NCBI RefSeq assembly: GCF_013409865.1
Contig: NZ_JACCBM010000001.1
Span: forward strand, 186,001-250,000
Direction: 5' to 3'
Length of the DNA: 64,000 nt
From: Herbiconiux flava
Lineage (GTDB): Bacteria; Actinomycetota; Actinomycetes; Actinomycetales; Microbacteriaceae
This document shows positions 10,440-19,527 of this stretch, one piece after another. The translations under genes were made by a program, and so were the position numbers. Each line of letters starts with the position of its first letter. Position 1 is the stretch's first letter. The notes below the pieces were generated by a model that saw nothing but the letters and a program-made list of their open reading frames with translations, had not been told where the DNA came from and did no database searches.

Positions 10440-11471
10440 ATGGCCAACACTGCGCGATCCGGCCAGCGCCGGGCTGCGACGCTGAACGACGTCGCGCGCC
10501 TCGCGGGCGTGTCGATCGCCACGGCGTCCAAGGCCGTGAACGGCCGCGCCGAGGTGGCCGAGAGCACTCGGCAGCGGGTGATGGCGGCGGCCACCGAGAT
10601 CGGGTTCACCCCGAACGCCCTCGCGCAGAGCTTGATCGCGGGGCGCACGGGCACGGTGGGGCTGCTCACGAGCGACCTCGAGGGCCGCTTCGTGCTGCCC
10701 ATCCTGATGGGGGCCGAGGACGCCTTCGGCTCGGGCCAGATCAGCGTGTTCCTCTGCGACGCGCGGGGCGACCGCATCCGCGAGAACTACCACCTGAAGG
10801 CGCTGCTGAACCGGCGCGTCGACGGGATCATCGTCGTGGGCCGCTCGACCGACCCGCGGCCATCGCTCGGCCACGACCTTCCGGTGCCGGTGGTCTACGC
10901 CTACGCGCCCTCCGACGACCCCACCGACCGTTCGCTCACCCCCGACAACGTCGTGGGCGGGCGGCTCGCCGTGGAGCACGTGCTCTCGTTCGGCCGACGG
11001 CGCATCGCGCACATCACCGGTGACGTCGGCTACGCGGCGGCGCTCGACCGGGCCGAGGGCTTCCGCGAGGGCCTGGCCGCGGCGGGCGTGACCCCGGTCG
11101 CCGAGCCGATGTTCGGCAGCTGGACCGAGGGCTGGGGGCGCGACGCGGCGGCCATGCTGCTCGACCGGCACCCCGACATCGACGGCTTCGTCTGCGGCTC
11201 CGACCAGATCGCCCGGGGCGCCCTCGAGACCCTCCGCGACTACGGCCGCTCGGTGCCCGAGGACGTCTCGGTGATCGGCTACGACAACTGGGAGGTGCTG
11301 GCCGTGAACTCCCGGCCCGAGCTCACCAGCATCGACTGCACGCTGCAGGAGCTCGGGCGCCGGGCCGCCCAGCGCATCTTCGAGGCGATCGACGGCGGGC
11401 CGCTGGAGGGCGGCACCGAGTACGTCGCCCCGAAGATCGTGATGCGGGGCAGCACGGTCGCTTCACGCTGA
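10440..11471 (+). CDS. LacI family regulator of the arabinofuranoside importer
   Basis: A 343-residue repressor. The N-terminal helix-turn-helix is TLNDVARLAGVSIATASKAVNGRAEVA, then the hinge and a type-1 periplasmic-binding-protein-like sensor domain up to DVSVIGYDNWEVLAVNSRPELTSI. It is divergent from the binding-protein gene with CTTTCGAAAG palindromes between them. I chose the ATG at 10440; no good ribosome site precedes it (GTTGAGAATC). The inducer is probably L-arabinose or an arabino-oligosaccharide, from context. Confidence 0.92.
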   Translation: MANTARSGQRRAATLNDVARLAGVSIATASKAVNGRAEVAESTRQRVMAAATEIGFTPNALAQSLIAGRTGTVGLLTSDLEGRFVLPILMGAEDAFGSGQISVFLCDARGDRIRENYHLKALLNRRVDGIIVVGRSTDPRPSLGHDLPVPVVYAYAPSDDPTDRSLTPDNVVGGRLAVEHVLSFGRRRIAHITGDVGYAAALDRAEGFREGLAAAGVTPVAEPMFGSWTEGWGRDAAAMLLDRHPDIDGFVCGSDQIARGALETLRDYGRSVPEDVSVIGYDNWEVLAVNSRPELTSIDCTLQELGRRAAQRIFEAIDGGPLEGGTEYVAPKIVMRGSTVASR

Positions 11472-11496
11472 GCGGGCGGGCGCGGGTGGGCGCGGG

Positions 11497-11979
11497 CTAG
11501 GAGCCCTCGACCTGGGGGGTGTCGGTCGGCGGCGTGGGTGCGGCGGGCGTCGAGCCGTCGGTCGGCGGCGTGGGCGGGGTGCCCGCGGGGCCACCGGCGA
11601 GTGGGCCTCCGGCCGCACCCGGGGCGCAGTCGCCACCAGGAGCCGGCGGGGTTGCGCCATCCGCCGGAGCGGGAGGCGTCGTGCCGTCGGGAGCGGCGGG
11701 AGGCGTGGGGGCGTCAGTCGGGGGCGTGGCCGCGTCGGTGGAAGGGGCCGCGGGCGGCGGGGTCGCCGAGGAGGCCGGGGCCGAGGCGACGACGGTCGGC
11801 AGGGGGCTCGATCCGCCCGAGGCGGCGAAGGCCGCCGTCGTGCCGACGAGGCCGAGGCCCACCACGCCACAGGCGGCTCCGATGGCGATGCGGCGGGCGA
11901 GCGAGGGTCGGCGGGGCGGCTGCGGCTCCATCGGGATGGGCTTGGTGGCGTCGTCGAAGTGGCTGTTCAGCTCGGACAT
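11497..11979 (-). CDS. Secreted or membrane-anchored Pro/Thr/Ala-rich protein
   Basis: A 160-residue protein with no family that I recognise. Residues 1-28 are cytoplasmic (SELNSHFDDATKPIPM then basic), about 29-52 form one membrane segment or signal anchor ending AAFAASGG, and the rest is an extended Pro/Thr/Ala/Asp tail with irregular APTPP/DGTTPPAPADG units and one Cys in GGDCAPG. The start at 11979 has a good ribosome site (CGGAG). It is divergent from a two-component system whose sensor has a similar Pro/Thr-rich external loop, so it may be a wall-spanning partner or target of that system. The function is unknown. Confidence 0.75.
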   Translation of the reverse strand: MSELNSHFDDATKPIPMEPQPPRRPSLARRIAIGAACGVVGLGLVGTTAAFAASGGSSPLPTVVASAPASSATPPPAAPSTDAATPPTDAPTPPAAPDGTTPPAPADGATPPAPGGDCAPGAAGGPLAGGPAGTPPTPPTDGSTPAAPTPPTDTPQVEGS

Positions 11980-12049
11980 GGGGTCTCCGTTCGGTGTCGG
12001 CGCCGGGGCGCCGTCCGGGCGACTTCGGCCCGGCATCCCCCACTCTCGG

Positions 12050-12077
12050 AAGCGAATCTGAAGCTCGACTTAAGCTC
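12050..12077. promoter_or_regulatory. Three 11-base-period direct repeats, probable response-regulator site
   Basis: AAGCGA at 12050, AAGCTC at 12061 and AAGCTC at 12072, exactly 11 bases apart, as bound head-to-tail by OmpR/PhoB-type regulators. They lie between the divergent Pro/Thr-rich protein gene and the response regulator gene. Confidence 0.6.
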
Positions 12078-12122
12078 AGCCCGCTCCCAGCCCGTCGATA
12101 GGGAGCCGATAGCCGCTCTGCC

Positions 12123-12128
12123 TACCGT
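12123..12128 (+). promoter_or_regulatory. -10 box of a leaderless promoter for the response regulator
   Basis: TACCGT ends 6 bases before the ATG at 12135, so the transcript would begin at or next to the start codon. No ribosome site is present. Confidence 0.5.
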
Positions 12129-12134
12129 CGCACC

Positions 12135-12803
12135 ATGACCACCCCTGCGCGCATCCTGCTGGTCGAGGACGACGAGACCATCCGCGAGGCCGTCGCCACG
12201 GCGCTCAGCGCCGAGGGCTTCGTTGTCGGTGCCCTTCCCGACGGCCGCGCCTTCGCGGGCGAGCTGGCGTCGTTCATGCCCGACCTGGTCGTGCTCGACT
12301 GGATGCTCCCGGGCCGGAGCGGCATCCAGCTCGCCGCCACCGCGCGCACCACGACCGACTGCGGCGTGCTCATGCTCACCGCCCGCGACGCCGTCGACGA
12401 CCGCCTGCGCGGCTTCTCGGAGGGCATCGACGATTACCTCGTGAAGCCCTTCGCGATGGCCGAGCTGATCGCCCGGGTGACGGCCGTGCTGCGGCGGCGG
12501 GGGCGCATCCCCGCGGTGATCGAGGTGGCCGACCTCGTGATCGACGTCGACGGCGCCCGGTCCCGCCGGGCCGACGCGACGCTCGAGCTGACCGCCACCG
12601 AGTTCCGCCTGCTCAGCTTCCTCGCCGAGAGCCGGGGGCGCACGCTGTCCAAGGGCCAGATCCTGACGCAGGTCTGGGGCTACGACGACGTCGACCCCAA
12701 CGTGGTCGAGGTGCACCTGAGCTCGCTCCGGCGCAAGATGGAGGCGAACGGCCCCCGCCTCATCCACACGGTGCGCGGCATCGGCTACCGGCTGAGCGCG
12801 TGA
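12135..12803 (+). CDS. OmpR-family response regulator
   Basis: A 222-residue two-domain regulator. The receiver domain (1-120) has the acidic pocket EDD (11-13), the phospho-accepting Asp55 in VVLDWMLPG, Thr82 and Lys104 (YLVKPF). The winged-helix DNA-binding domain (about 130-222) ends IHTVRGIGYRLSA. The stop codon overlaps the GTG of the kinase gene (GTGA), so both are translated together. Direct repeats spaced by 11 bases upstream suggest it controls its own operon and the divergent secreted-protein gene. Confidence 0.95.
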   Translation: MTTPARILLVEDDETIREAVATALSAEGFVVGALPDGRAFAGELASFMPDLVVLDWMLPGRSGIQLAATARTTTDCGVLMLTARDAVDDRLRGFSEGIDDYLVKPFAMAELIARVTAVLRRRGRIPAVIEVADLVIDVDGARSRRADATLELTATEFRLLSFLAESRGRTLSKGQILTQVWGYDDVDPNVVEVHLSSLRRKMEANGPRLIHTVRGIGYRLSA

Positions 12804-14461
12804 CCCGCGCTGCCACGGCCCCGACGACCACGATCACTGCGACCGGCGGCGGCCTGCGCACCGGATCGCTGCGCGCCCGCACGGTGCTGGCGGTGCTCGG
12901 GCTGCTCGCGGTGCTGCTGGTCGGCCTCGGGCTGACCGTGCAGCTCGTGCTCGGCGAGCGCCTGCGCGCCCAGATCGAGGAGCGGCTCGCCGACCGCGCC
13001 GCCGCCGCCGCGGCCCTGATCGGCACGGTCTCCAACGACGACCTCGCCGACCGCCTCTCGGCCCAGGGCGTCTCGGTGCTGATCGAGTCGCCAGACGGCG
13101 CGGCGGTCGTCGCGGGCCCCACCCCCGACGAGCTCCGCCGCGGCCCCGACCCGGCGGCCCTCCCTCCGCTCCCCGGCCCCGCCCCGTCCGCGCCCTCCCC
13201 CGACACCACGACCACGCCGGACAGCCCGACCACGCCCGACGGAACCGCCGGAACCGACGCGACCACGCCGGGCGTCGGCGCAGCGACCACGTCCACCGCC
13301 GGAGCGACCGTCACCTCGTCGAGCATCGACAGCTCGGATGCGCGGCTCCTCACCCTCCGCTCCGAGCTCTCCGACGGCAGCACCCTCACCCTCACGGCCG
13401 ACACCGCGAGCGTCGGCGAGACCCTCGCCCAGTTGCGCTGGATCATGCTGGCCGCCTCGGCCGCGTTCCTCGTGGTGGCGGCCGGAGCCCTCGTGCTCGT
13501 CGTGCGCCGCTCTCTCCGCCCCCTCGAGACCATGACCGCCCTCGCTCGCGACATCGGCGAAGGCGACCGCGGCCGGCGCCTGCACCCCACCCGCCCGCGC
13601 ACCGAGATCGGCCGCACCGCCCGCGCCTTCGACGAGATGCTCGACGGCGTCGAGGGCGCCGAACGCGCCGCCCGCGAGGCCGAGCAGACCGCCCGCGACG
13701 CCGAGCAGACCGCGCGCGGGGCCGAGGCCGCCGCCCAGGAGTCCGAGCTCGTCGCGGTCGAGGCCGAGCGACGGGTGCGCGCCTTCGTGGGCGACGCCGC
13801 GCACGAGCTGCGCACTCCGGTGGCCGGGATGCGCGCCGCCGCCGACACGCTCGTGCGGGCATCCGTCGACCCGGCAGTCCAGGAGCGCCTGGCGATGCAC
13901 GTCGTGCGCGAGGCGGCCCGCGCCGGACGCCTGATCGACGACATGCTGCTGATGGCCCGGCTCGACGAGGGCCTCACGCTCGCGCTGCGACCGGTCGGCC
14001 TGCGCGAGGTCGTCGCGGCCGAGGTCGAGCGGCGGCGCATCCGTCACCCGGCTCTCGAGCTGCGGGTGGAGGCGCCCGAAGAGCTGCCCGTGCAGGGCGA
14101 CCCCGGGCGGCTCGGCCAGGTGGTCGCGAACCTCGTCGACAACGCCAGCCGGATGACCGGCGGGCGCGGCCCCGTGACCATCACCCTCTCGGCCGAGGGC
14201 CGCACCGCCCACCTCGAGGTCGGGGACACCGGCCCCGGCGTGCCCGCGGACGATCGCGAGCGGATCTTCGACCGCCTGGTGCGCCTCGACGTCTCCCGGG
14301 AGGCGGCCGGTGGCGGATCGGGCCTCGGCCTCCCGATCGCCCGCGGCATCGCCCGCGCCCACGGCGGCGAGCTCGTCTGCGCCGACCCGGCCCGGAACGG
14401 CGAGAGGGGAAGGGGAGCACTCTTCGTGCTCACCCTCCCCCTCGACGTCGGCGACGCCTGA
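12800..14461 (+). CDS. Sensor histidine kinase with Pro/Thr-rich external loop
   Basis: A 553-residue kinase: first membrane segment about 28-52, external part 53-213, second membrane segment about 214-236, HAMP about 237-290, then an Ala/Glu-rich heptad stretch (285-330; repeated EAEQTARDAEQTARGAEA) acting as a long coiled coil before the phospho-accepting His335 in DAAHELRTPVAG. The ATPase domain has the N box LVDNAS, DTGPG and GSGLGLPIARGI. The external part holds a Pro/Thr/Ala stretch (about 113-178) of low complexity. The GTG start overlaps the regulator stop. The signal is unknown; position inside the arabinose region and next to a Pro/Thr-rich surface protein suggests cell-wall or sugar sensing. 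Confidence 0.93.
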   Translation: MTRAATAPTTTITATGGGLRTGSLRARTVLAVLGLLAVLLVGLGLTVQLVLGERLRAQIEERLADRAAAAAALIGTVSNDDLADRLSAQGVSVLIESPDGAAVVAGPTPDELRRGPDPAALPPLPGPAPSAPSPDTTTTPDSPTTPDGTAGTDATTPGVGAATTSTAGATVTSSSIDSSDARLLTLRSELSDGSTLTLTADTASVGETLAQLRWIMLAASAAFLVVAAGALVLVVRRSLRPLETMTALARDIGEGDRGRRLHPTRPRTEIGRTARAFDEMLDGVEGAERAAREAEQTARDAEQTARGAEAAAQESELVAVEAERRVRAFVGDAAHELRTPVAGMRAAADTLVRASVDPAVQERLAMHVVREAARAGRLIDDMLLMARLDEGLTLALRPVGLREVVAAEVERRRIRHPALELRVEAPEELPVQGDPGRLGQVVANLVDNASRMTGGRGPVTITLSAEGRTAHLEVGDTGPGVPADDRERIFDRLVRLDVSREAAGGGSGLGLPIARGIARAHGGELVCADPARNGERGRGALFVLTLPLDVGDA

Positions 14462-14478
14462 CCCCGGCCGGCCGGCGG

Positions 14479-16002
14479 TCAGATGCCCTGGGCCAGGCGG
14501 TAGTACGCCTGGTTCCAGCGCACCTCGTTCTTGAAGCCGCGGAGGGTGGTCTCGGCGTCGATGCGCAGCAGCTCGGTCTTGGCGATGGTGGCGAAGTCCT
14601 CGAAGACCTCGACGCCGACCGCGGTCGACATCACCGTGTGGTGCGCCGCACCGGCGGTGAGCCAGGCCGCCGCCGAGACGGCGAACGACGGCTCGGGGCG
14701 CCAGACGGCACGGCCGACGGGCAGGTGCGGCAGCGGGGCGCGCGGCGGCACGACCTCGACCACGTTCGCCACGAGACGGAAGCGGTCGCGCATGTCGCTG
14801 AGCGCGACGACGACGGCCGGGCCGGGGTCGGCCGTGAAGACCAGGCGCACCGGGTCGTCCTTGCCGCCGATGCCGAGCGGGTGGATCTCGAGCGAGGGCT
14901 TCGAGGTCGTCAGCGACGGGCTGACCTCGAGCATGTGCGCGCCGAGGATCGTCTCGGCACCGTCGACGAGGTCGTAGGTGTAGTCCTCCATCAGGCTGGC
15001 ACCACCGGGCAGGCCGGCGCCCATCACGTTGGCGGCGCGCACCAGGATGGCGGTCTTCCAGTCGCCCTCGGCGCCGAAGCCGTAGCCCTCGGCCATCAGG
15101 CGCTGCACGGCGAGGCCGGGCAGCTGCTTCAGGCTGCCGAGGTCTTCGAAGCTCGTGGTGAAGGCGCCGAAGCCGCCCTCCTCGAGGAACGAGCGCAGGC
15201 CGAGCTCGATCGCGGCGCCGTCGCGCAGCGACTGGTGACGGTCACCGCCGACGCGCAGCTCGGGCACGACGTCGTAGAGCTCCTCGTACTCGGCGACGAG
15301 CGCGTCGACGGCGGCGGTGTCCTCTTCGGCGAGCGACACCGCGGCGGCCAGCTCGTTGACGCCCCAGGTGTTCACCTGCACGCCGAAGCGCAGCTCGGCC
15401 TCGGTCTTGTCGCCCTCGGTCACCGCGACGAAGCGCATGTTGTCGCCGAAGCGGGCGAGCTTCAGCGTCTTGACGGCCTGCCAGCCGGCGGCGGCACGCG
15501 CCCACTGGCCGATCTCGTCCTGCACGCGGCGGTTGGTGGCGTGACCGACGACGGTCTTCCGCGCGACGCCCAGGCGGGTCTGGATGTAGCCGAACTCCCG
15601 GTCGCCGTGCGCGGCCTGGTTCAGGTTCATGAAGTCGAAGTCGATCTCGGCGTAGGGCAGCTCGACGTTCGCCTGGGTGTGCAGGTGCAGGAGCGGCTTC
15701 TGCAGCGCATCCAGCCCGGCGATCCACATCTTGGCGGGGCTGAAGGTGTGCATCCACGCGACGAGGCCGATCACCTTGTCGTCGGCGTTGGCGTCGAGGG
15801 CCGCGCGGCGGATGGACTCGGAGTCCTTCAGCACGGGCTTCCAGACGATCTTCACCGGGATGGCGTCGGCGCCGTCGAGGGTGGCCACGATCTGCTGCGA
15901 CTGCTCCGCCACCTGGCGGAGCGTCTCCTCGCCGTAGAGGTTCTGGCTGCCGGTGAAGAACCAGATCTCGTAGGAGTCGAGGGAGGTGCTGAGTTCGGTC
16001 AA
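14479..16002 (-). CDS. araA: L-arabinose isomerase
   Basis: A 507-residue enzyme converting L-arabinose to L-ribulose. Typical signatures are [22 protein letters not shown] at the start, [34 protein letters not shown] and [18 protein letters not shown]. The only start that fits the family is a TTG at 16002, giving [12 protein letters not shown]; it overlaps the araD stop codon (TTGA). Last gene of araBDA, with the convergent kinase gene only 17 bases away. The weak TTG start may lower its yield relative to araB and araD. Confidence 0.96.
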   Translation of the reverse strand: MTELSTSLDSYEIWFFTGSQNLYGEETLRQVAEQSQQIVATLDGADAIPVKIVWKPVLKDSESIRRAALDANADDKVIGLVAWMHTFSPAKMWIAGLDALQKPLLHLHTQANVELPYAEIDFDFMNLNQAAHGDREFGYIQTRLGVARKTVVGHATNRRVQDEIGQWARAAAGWQAVKTLKLARFGDNMRFVAVTEGDKTEAELRFGVQVNTWGVNELAAAVSLAEEDTAAVDALVAEYEELYDVVPELRVGGDRHQSLRDGAAIELGLRSFLEEGGFGAFTTSFEDLGSLKQLPGLAVQRLMAEGYGFGAEGDWKTAILVRAANVMGAGLPGGASLMEDYTYDLVDGAETILGAHMLEVSPSLTTSKPSLEIHPLGIGGKDDPVRLVFTADPGPAVVVALSDMRDRFRLVANVVEVVPPRAPLPHLPVGRAVWRPEPSFAVSAAAWLTAGAAHHTVMSTAVGVEVFEDFATIAKTELLRIDAETTLRGFKNEVRWNQAYYRLAQGI

Positions 16003-16709
16003 TTGAGTGATCCCGTCGGGTCTTGTCCGTAGACGTTCTGGTAGCGGTTGAAGAGGGAGTCGATGGCCGGCTGCGGGATGGGGTTCGGCGTGCCGAGCTG
16101 GCGCGAGAACAGCACCGAGCGGGCGACGTCCTCGACCATGACGGCCGCCTTGACGGCGTCGCGCGCATCCTTGCCGATGGTGAAGGGGCCGTGGTTCTTC
16201 ATCAGCACCGCGCGCGAGCGGTGACCGCTCAGTGTCTCGACGATGCCCCGGCCGATGGAGTCGTCGCCGATGATGGCGAACGGCCCGATCGGGATCTCGC
16301 CGCCGAACTCGTCGGCCATCGCGGTGGTGACGCACGGGATGGGCTCGCCGTAGGCGGCCCAGGCCACGGCGTAGGGCGAGTGCGTGTGCACCACGCCCCC
16401 CACGTCGGGCATGTTGCGGTACACGTAGGCGTGCGCGGCGGTGTCGCTCGAGGGTGAGCGGTCAGAGCCGGGCGAGCCCTCGACGACCGCACCGTCGAGG
16501 GTGCAGAGGATCATGTTCGCCGGCGTCAGCTCGTCGTACAGCACGCCGCTCGGCTTGATCACGAAGAGGTCGGCGTCGGGCACGCGGCCCGAGACGTTGC
16601 CGCCCGTCCAGACGACGAGGCCGTAGCGCACGAGTTCGGAGTGCAGAGCGGCGACGTCGTCGCGCACGCGGTCGATCGCCTCCTGCACCTCGGGAGTGAT
16701 GTCGGTCAT
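15999..16709 (-). CDS. araD: L-ribulose-5-phosphate 4-epimerase
   Basis: A 236-residue class II aldolase/epimerase making D-xylulose 5-phosphate. Landmarks are WTGGNVSGR, the substrate-phosphate loop [10 protein letters not shown], the metal ligands HTHS (in [14 protein letters not shown]) and a further His near the C-terminal third in [11 protein letters not shown]. The ATG overlaps the araB stop codon (ATGA). The insert [12 protein letters not shown] before [11 protein letters not shown] is a little longer than in E. coli AraD. Confidence 0.96.
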   Translation of the reverse strand: MTDITPEVQEAIDRVRDDVAALHSELVRYGLVVWTGGNVSGRVPDADLFVIKPSGVLYDELTPANMILCTLDGAVVEGSPGSDRSPSSDTAAHAYVYRNMPDVGGVVHTHSPYAVAWAAYGEPIPCVTTAMADEFGGEIPIGPFAIIGDDSIGRGIVETLSGHRSRAVLMKNHGPFTIGKDARDAVKAAVMVEDVARSVLFSRQLGTPNPIPQPAIDSLFNRYQNVYGQDPTGSLN

Positions 16710-18337
16710 CGGGTGGGTCCTTCCAGGGTGAGGGCGTCGACCGCCGCGCGCTCGACGGCGAGGCCGGCGCTGTAGCGGTCGAGGTAGGCGGAGAAGCCCT
16801 CGACGTCGGCGACGTCGGGCTCGGAGGTCTCGAAGACGGCGCCCCCGAAGACATGCTCGTCGAGGAATACGTCGAGCGCGACGTCCTCCTGCTCGGCCGC
16901 CCGCACGTAGGCGGCGAGCACCGCGATGCCCCAGGCACCGCCCTCCGAGGCGGATTCCGCCACCGACACCGGAGCCGCGAGGGCGCCGGCGAGGAAGCGC
17001 TGCGCCACACCGCTGGTGCGGAACATGCCCCCGTGGGCGAACATCCGGTCGAGCTCGACGCCCTCGCCGGCGAGCACCCGCATGCCCAGGGCGAGGGTGC
17101 CGAACACACCGTAGAGCTGGGCGCGCATGAAGTTGGCGAGGGTGAAGTCGCTGTCGGGGGTGCGCACGACGAGCGGGCGGCCCTCGGTCAGACCGGCGAT
17201 CGGCTCGCCGGCGAGGTGGTTGTAGGCGAGCAGGCCGCCGGCGTCGGGGGCGCCCGCCAGCGCCTCGCGGAAGAGCACGTCGAACACGGCGTCGGCGTCG
17301 GTCGCACCGCCCGGGTTCGAGGCCTCGGCGAACCGCCCGAACAGCCCCACCCACGCGGCCAGCTCGCTCGCGCCGTTGTTGCAGTGCACCATCGCGACCG
17401 GGTCGCCGGCGGGCGTGGTCACCAGGTCGAGCTCGTGATGCACCGAGGCGAGCGGATGCTCGAGCACGACCATCGCGAAGATGCTCGTCCCGGCGCTCAC
17501 GTTGCCCGTGCGCGGCGCCACCGAGTTGGTGGCGACCATGCCCGTGCCCGCGTCGCCCTCGGGCGGGCAGAGCACGGCGCCCGGACGGAGCCTCCCGCTC
17601 GGGTCGAGCAGCGCCGCCCCCTCGGGCGTCAGCGTGCCGGCGGCGCGGCCGGCGGGCAGCACCTCGGGCAGCAGCTCGGCGAGCGTCTTCGGCAGGGCGG
17701 TCGGGGCGACGAGCGCGTCGTAGCGCGCGACCAGCTCGGCGTCGTAGTCGTCGGTGGCCGAGTCGATCGGGAACATGCCGGAGGCGTCGCCGACCCCGAG
17801 GACGTTGCGGCCGGTGAGCTTCCAGTGCACGTAGCCCGCGAGGGTCGTGACGGAGTCGAGCTGGGGCACGTGCGGCTCCTGGTCGAGCACGGCCTGGTGC
17901 AGGTGGGCGATCGACCAGCGCAGCGGGATGTTCACGCCGAGCAGCTCGCTGAGCTCCGCCGCGGCGGGGCCGGTGCTGGTGTTGCGCCAGGTGCGGAACG
18001 GCACGAGCAGTTCGCCGGAGGCGTCGAAGGCGAGGTAGCCGTGCATCATGGCCGAGACGCCGATCGCGCCGAAGGTCTCGGGGCGCACGCCGTGGCGACG
18101 CTCGGCGTCGGCGACCAGGTCGGCGAAGGCCGCCTGCAGGCCGCTCCAGACGCTCTCGAGGGAGTAGGTCCAGACGCGGTCGACGAACTCGTTCTCCCAG
18201 GCGTGGCTGCCGACGGCGAGCACCTCGGTGGGGTCGTCGCCGACCAGGCAGGCCTTGATGCGGGTCGAGCCGAGCTCGATTCCGAGGGTGGCACGGCCGC
18301 TGCGGATGGCGTCGGCCGGGTCGCTGTCGCTCGTCAT
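16706..18337 (-). CDS. araB: FGGY sugar kinase in the L-ribulokinase position
   Basis: A 543-residue FGGY-family kinase. The N-terminal ATP-phosphate loop is LGIELGSTRIKACLVG, and other marks are GVSAMMHGYLAFD, TWRNTSTGPAA and the C-terminal HGGMFRTSGVAQRFLAGAL. It does not look like classical E. coli AraB (which has a GTDFGTDS loop) but like the alternative kinase found in ara operons of other bacteria. Being first in an araBDA operon with overlapping genes, it should phosphorylate L-ribulose. The start at 18337 follows a good ribosome site (AAGGAG). Confidence 0.85.
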   Translation of the reverse strand: MTSDSDPADAIRSGRATLGIELGSTRIKACLVGDDPTEVLAVGSHAWENEFVDRVWTYSLESVWSGLQAAFADLVADAERRHGVRPETFGAIGVSAMMHGYLAFDASGELLVPFRTWRNTSTGPAAAELSELLGVNIPLRWSIAHLHQAVLDQEPHVPQLDSVTTLAGYVHWKLTGRNVLGVGDASGMFPIDSATDDYDAELVARYDALVAPTALPKTLAELLPEVLPAGRAAGTLTPEGAALLDPSGRLRPGAVLCPPEGDAGTGMVATNSVAPRTGNVSAGTSIFAMVVLEHPLASVHHELDLVTTPAGDPVAMVHCNNGASELAAWVGLFGRFAEASNPGGATDADAVFDVLFREALAGAPDAGGLLAYNHLAGEPIAGLTEGRPLVVRTPDSDFTLANFMRAQLYGVFGTLALGMRVLAGEGVELDRMFAHGGMFRTSGVAQRFLAGALAAPVSVAESASEGGAWGIAVLAAYVRAAEQEDVALDVFLDEHVFGGAVFETSEPDVADVEGFSAYLDRYSAGLAVERAAVDALTLEGPTR

Positions 18338-18377
18338 CGGGGCTCCTTCGTCGAGATGAGGGGGTTTGACGCCGTCG

Positions 18378-18395
18378 CATGTGATCGATCACATG
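18378..18395. promoter_or_regulatory. Operator of araBDA, perfect 18-base palindrome
   Basis: CATGTGATCGATCACATG, 40 bases before the araB start. Its core TGTGA-N4-TCACA is also found before the furanose-type importer (25680-25699). The spacing fits a LacI-family dimer. Confidence 0.8.
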
Positions 18396-18443
18396 ACAGG
18401 CCGCCGTAGCGAGTGTACGGCATCCGGATGCCCGATCCCAGGG

Positions 18444-19460
18444 TCAATCCGGAAGCGGCGCCGTCGAGGCGCGCACGACCAGCGACGGCTCGACGGACGG
18501 GCTCGTGCCGTCCTCGTCGAGCAGCCGGGCGAGGGCGCGGCGGCCGGCATCCGCGAAGTCCTGGCGCACGGTGGTGAGGGGCGGCAGGTAGTGCGCGGCC
18601 TCCGGGGTGTCGTCGAAGCCCACCACGCTGAGGTCGCGCGGCACGGCGAGGCCCGCGTCGTGGGCGGCGTGCAGCAGCCCCAGTGCCATCTGGTCGTTGG
18701 CCGAGAAGACCGCGGTGACGCCCTGCGCGATCAGCTCCTGCCCGGCCAGGTAGCCCGACGGTGCGCTCCAGTCCCCGGCGGCCACCGGGCCTCCGGCGAT
18801 CCCGCGGGCGTCGAGTTCGGCGGCGAAGCCGGCACGGCGCGAGACGGCGTCGATCCAGTCGACCGCCCCCGCGAGGTGCCCGATCCGGCGATGTCCCAGC
18901 TCGGCGAGATGCGCCGTGGCGAGCCGGGCGCCCGCCACCTGGTCGAGGGCGAGCTCGGCGCCGTCGGTCTGCCGCAGCGTCTGCAGCGTCACGAACGGGA
19001 TGCGGAACGACCGCGCCGACAGCGCCGACAGCACCTGCAGCTGCGGGGCGATCACCACGATCCCCTCCGCCGAGAGGTCGACGAGGTGCTCGAGCGCCTC
19101 GTCGATCGAACGCTGGTCGACCCCGTCGGCGTTGGCGATGCTCACGCTGTAGCCCCGGGCGCGGGCGGCGGCCTCGACGGCGGCGATGCTCGACGCAGGG
19201 CCGTACTCGCCGCTCGAGGTCGACAGGATGCCGATGATCCGCGACCGGCTCGTCACGAGCGCCCGGGCCGCGAGGTTCGGCCGGTAGTCGAGCTCCCGCA
19301 TGGCGTCGAGCACCTTCTGGCGCGTGGCGGGCCTGAGGCTCGGATGATCGTTCAGCACCCGCGACACCGTCTGATGCGACACCCCCGCGGCCTTCGCCAC
19401 GTCGAACACGCTCGCAGCGCGCACCCGCGCCGCCCCCTCGCCCGTGCCCGCGCTCACCAT
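18444..19460 (-). CDS. LacI family regulator, probable repressor of araBDA
   Basis: A 338-residue LacI protein with the helix-turn-helix SVFDVAKAAGVSHQTVSRVLNDHPSLR and a sensor domain ending DLSVVGFDDTPEAAHYLPPLTTVRQDF. It lies directly upstream of araB on the same strand, with an 18-base palindrome in the gap. Its recognition helix (VSHQTVSRVLND) is identical to that of the next LacI gene and close to E. coli LacI (VSYQTVSRVV). I chose the ATG at 19460; a GTG at 19487 is possible but would add nine residues without homology. Confidence 0.9.
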   Translation of the reverse strand: MVSAGTGEGAARVRAASVFDVAKAAGVSHQTVSRVLNDHPSLRPATRQKVLDAMRELDYRPNLAARALVTSRSRIIGILSTSSGEYGPASSIAAVEAAARARGYSVSIANADGVDQRSIDEALEHLVDLSAEGIVVIAPQLQVLSALSARSFRIPFVTLQTLRQTDGAELALDQVAGARLATAHLAELGHRRIGHLAGAVDWIDAVSRRAGFAAELDARGIAGGPVAAGDWSAPSGYLAGQELIAQGVTAVFSANDQMALGLLHAAHDAGLAVPRDLSVVGFDDTPEAAHYLPPLTTVRQDFADAGRRALARLLDEDGTSPSVEPSLVVRASTAPLPD

Positions 19461-19527
19461 CCCCCGATTATGCCTCCCGGGCTCCACGTGACATCCCGCC
19501 CGAGCGATCGACCCGTCGCGAATCGCC

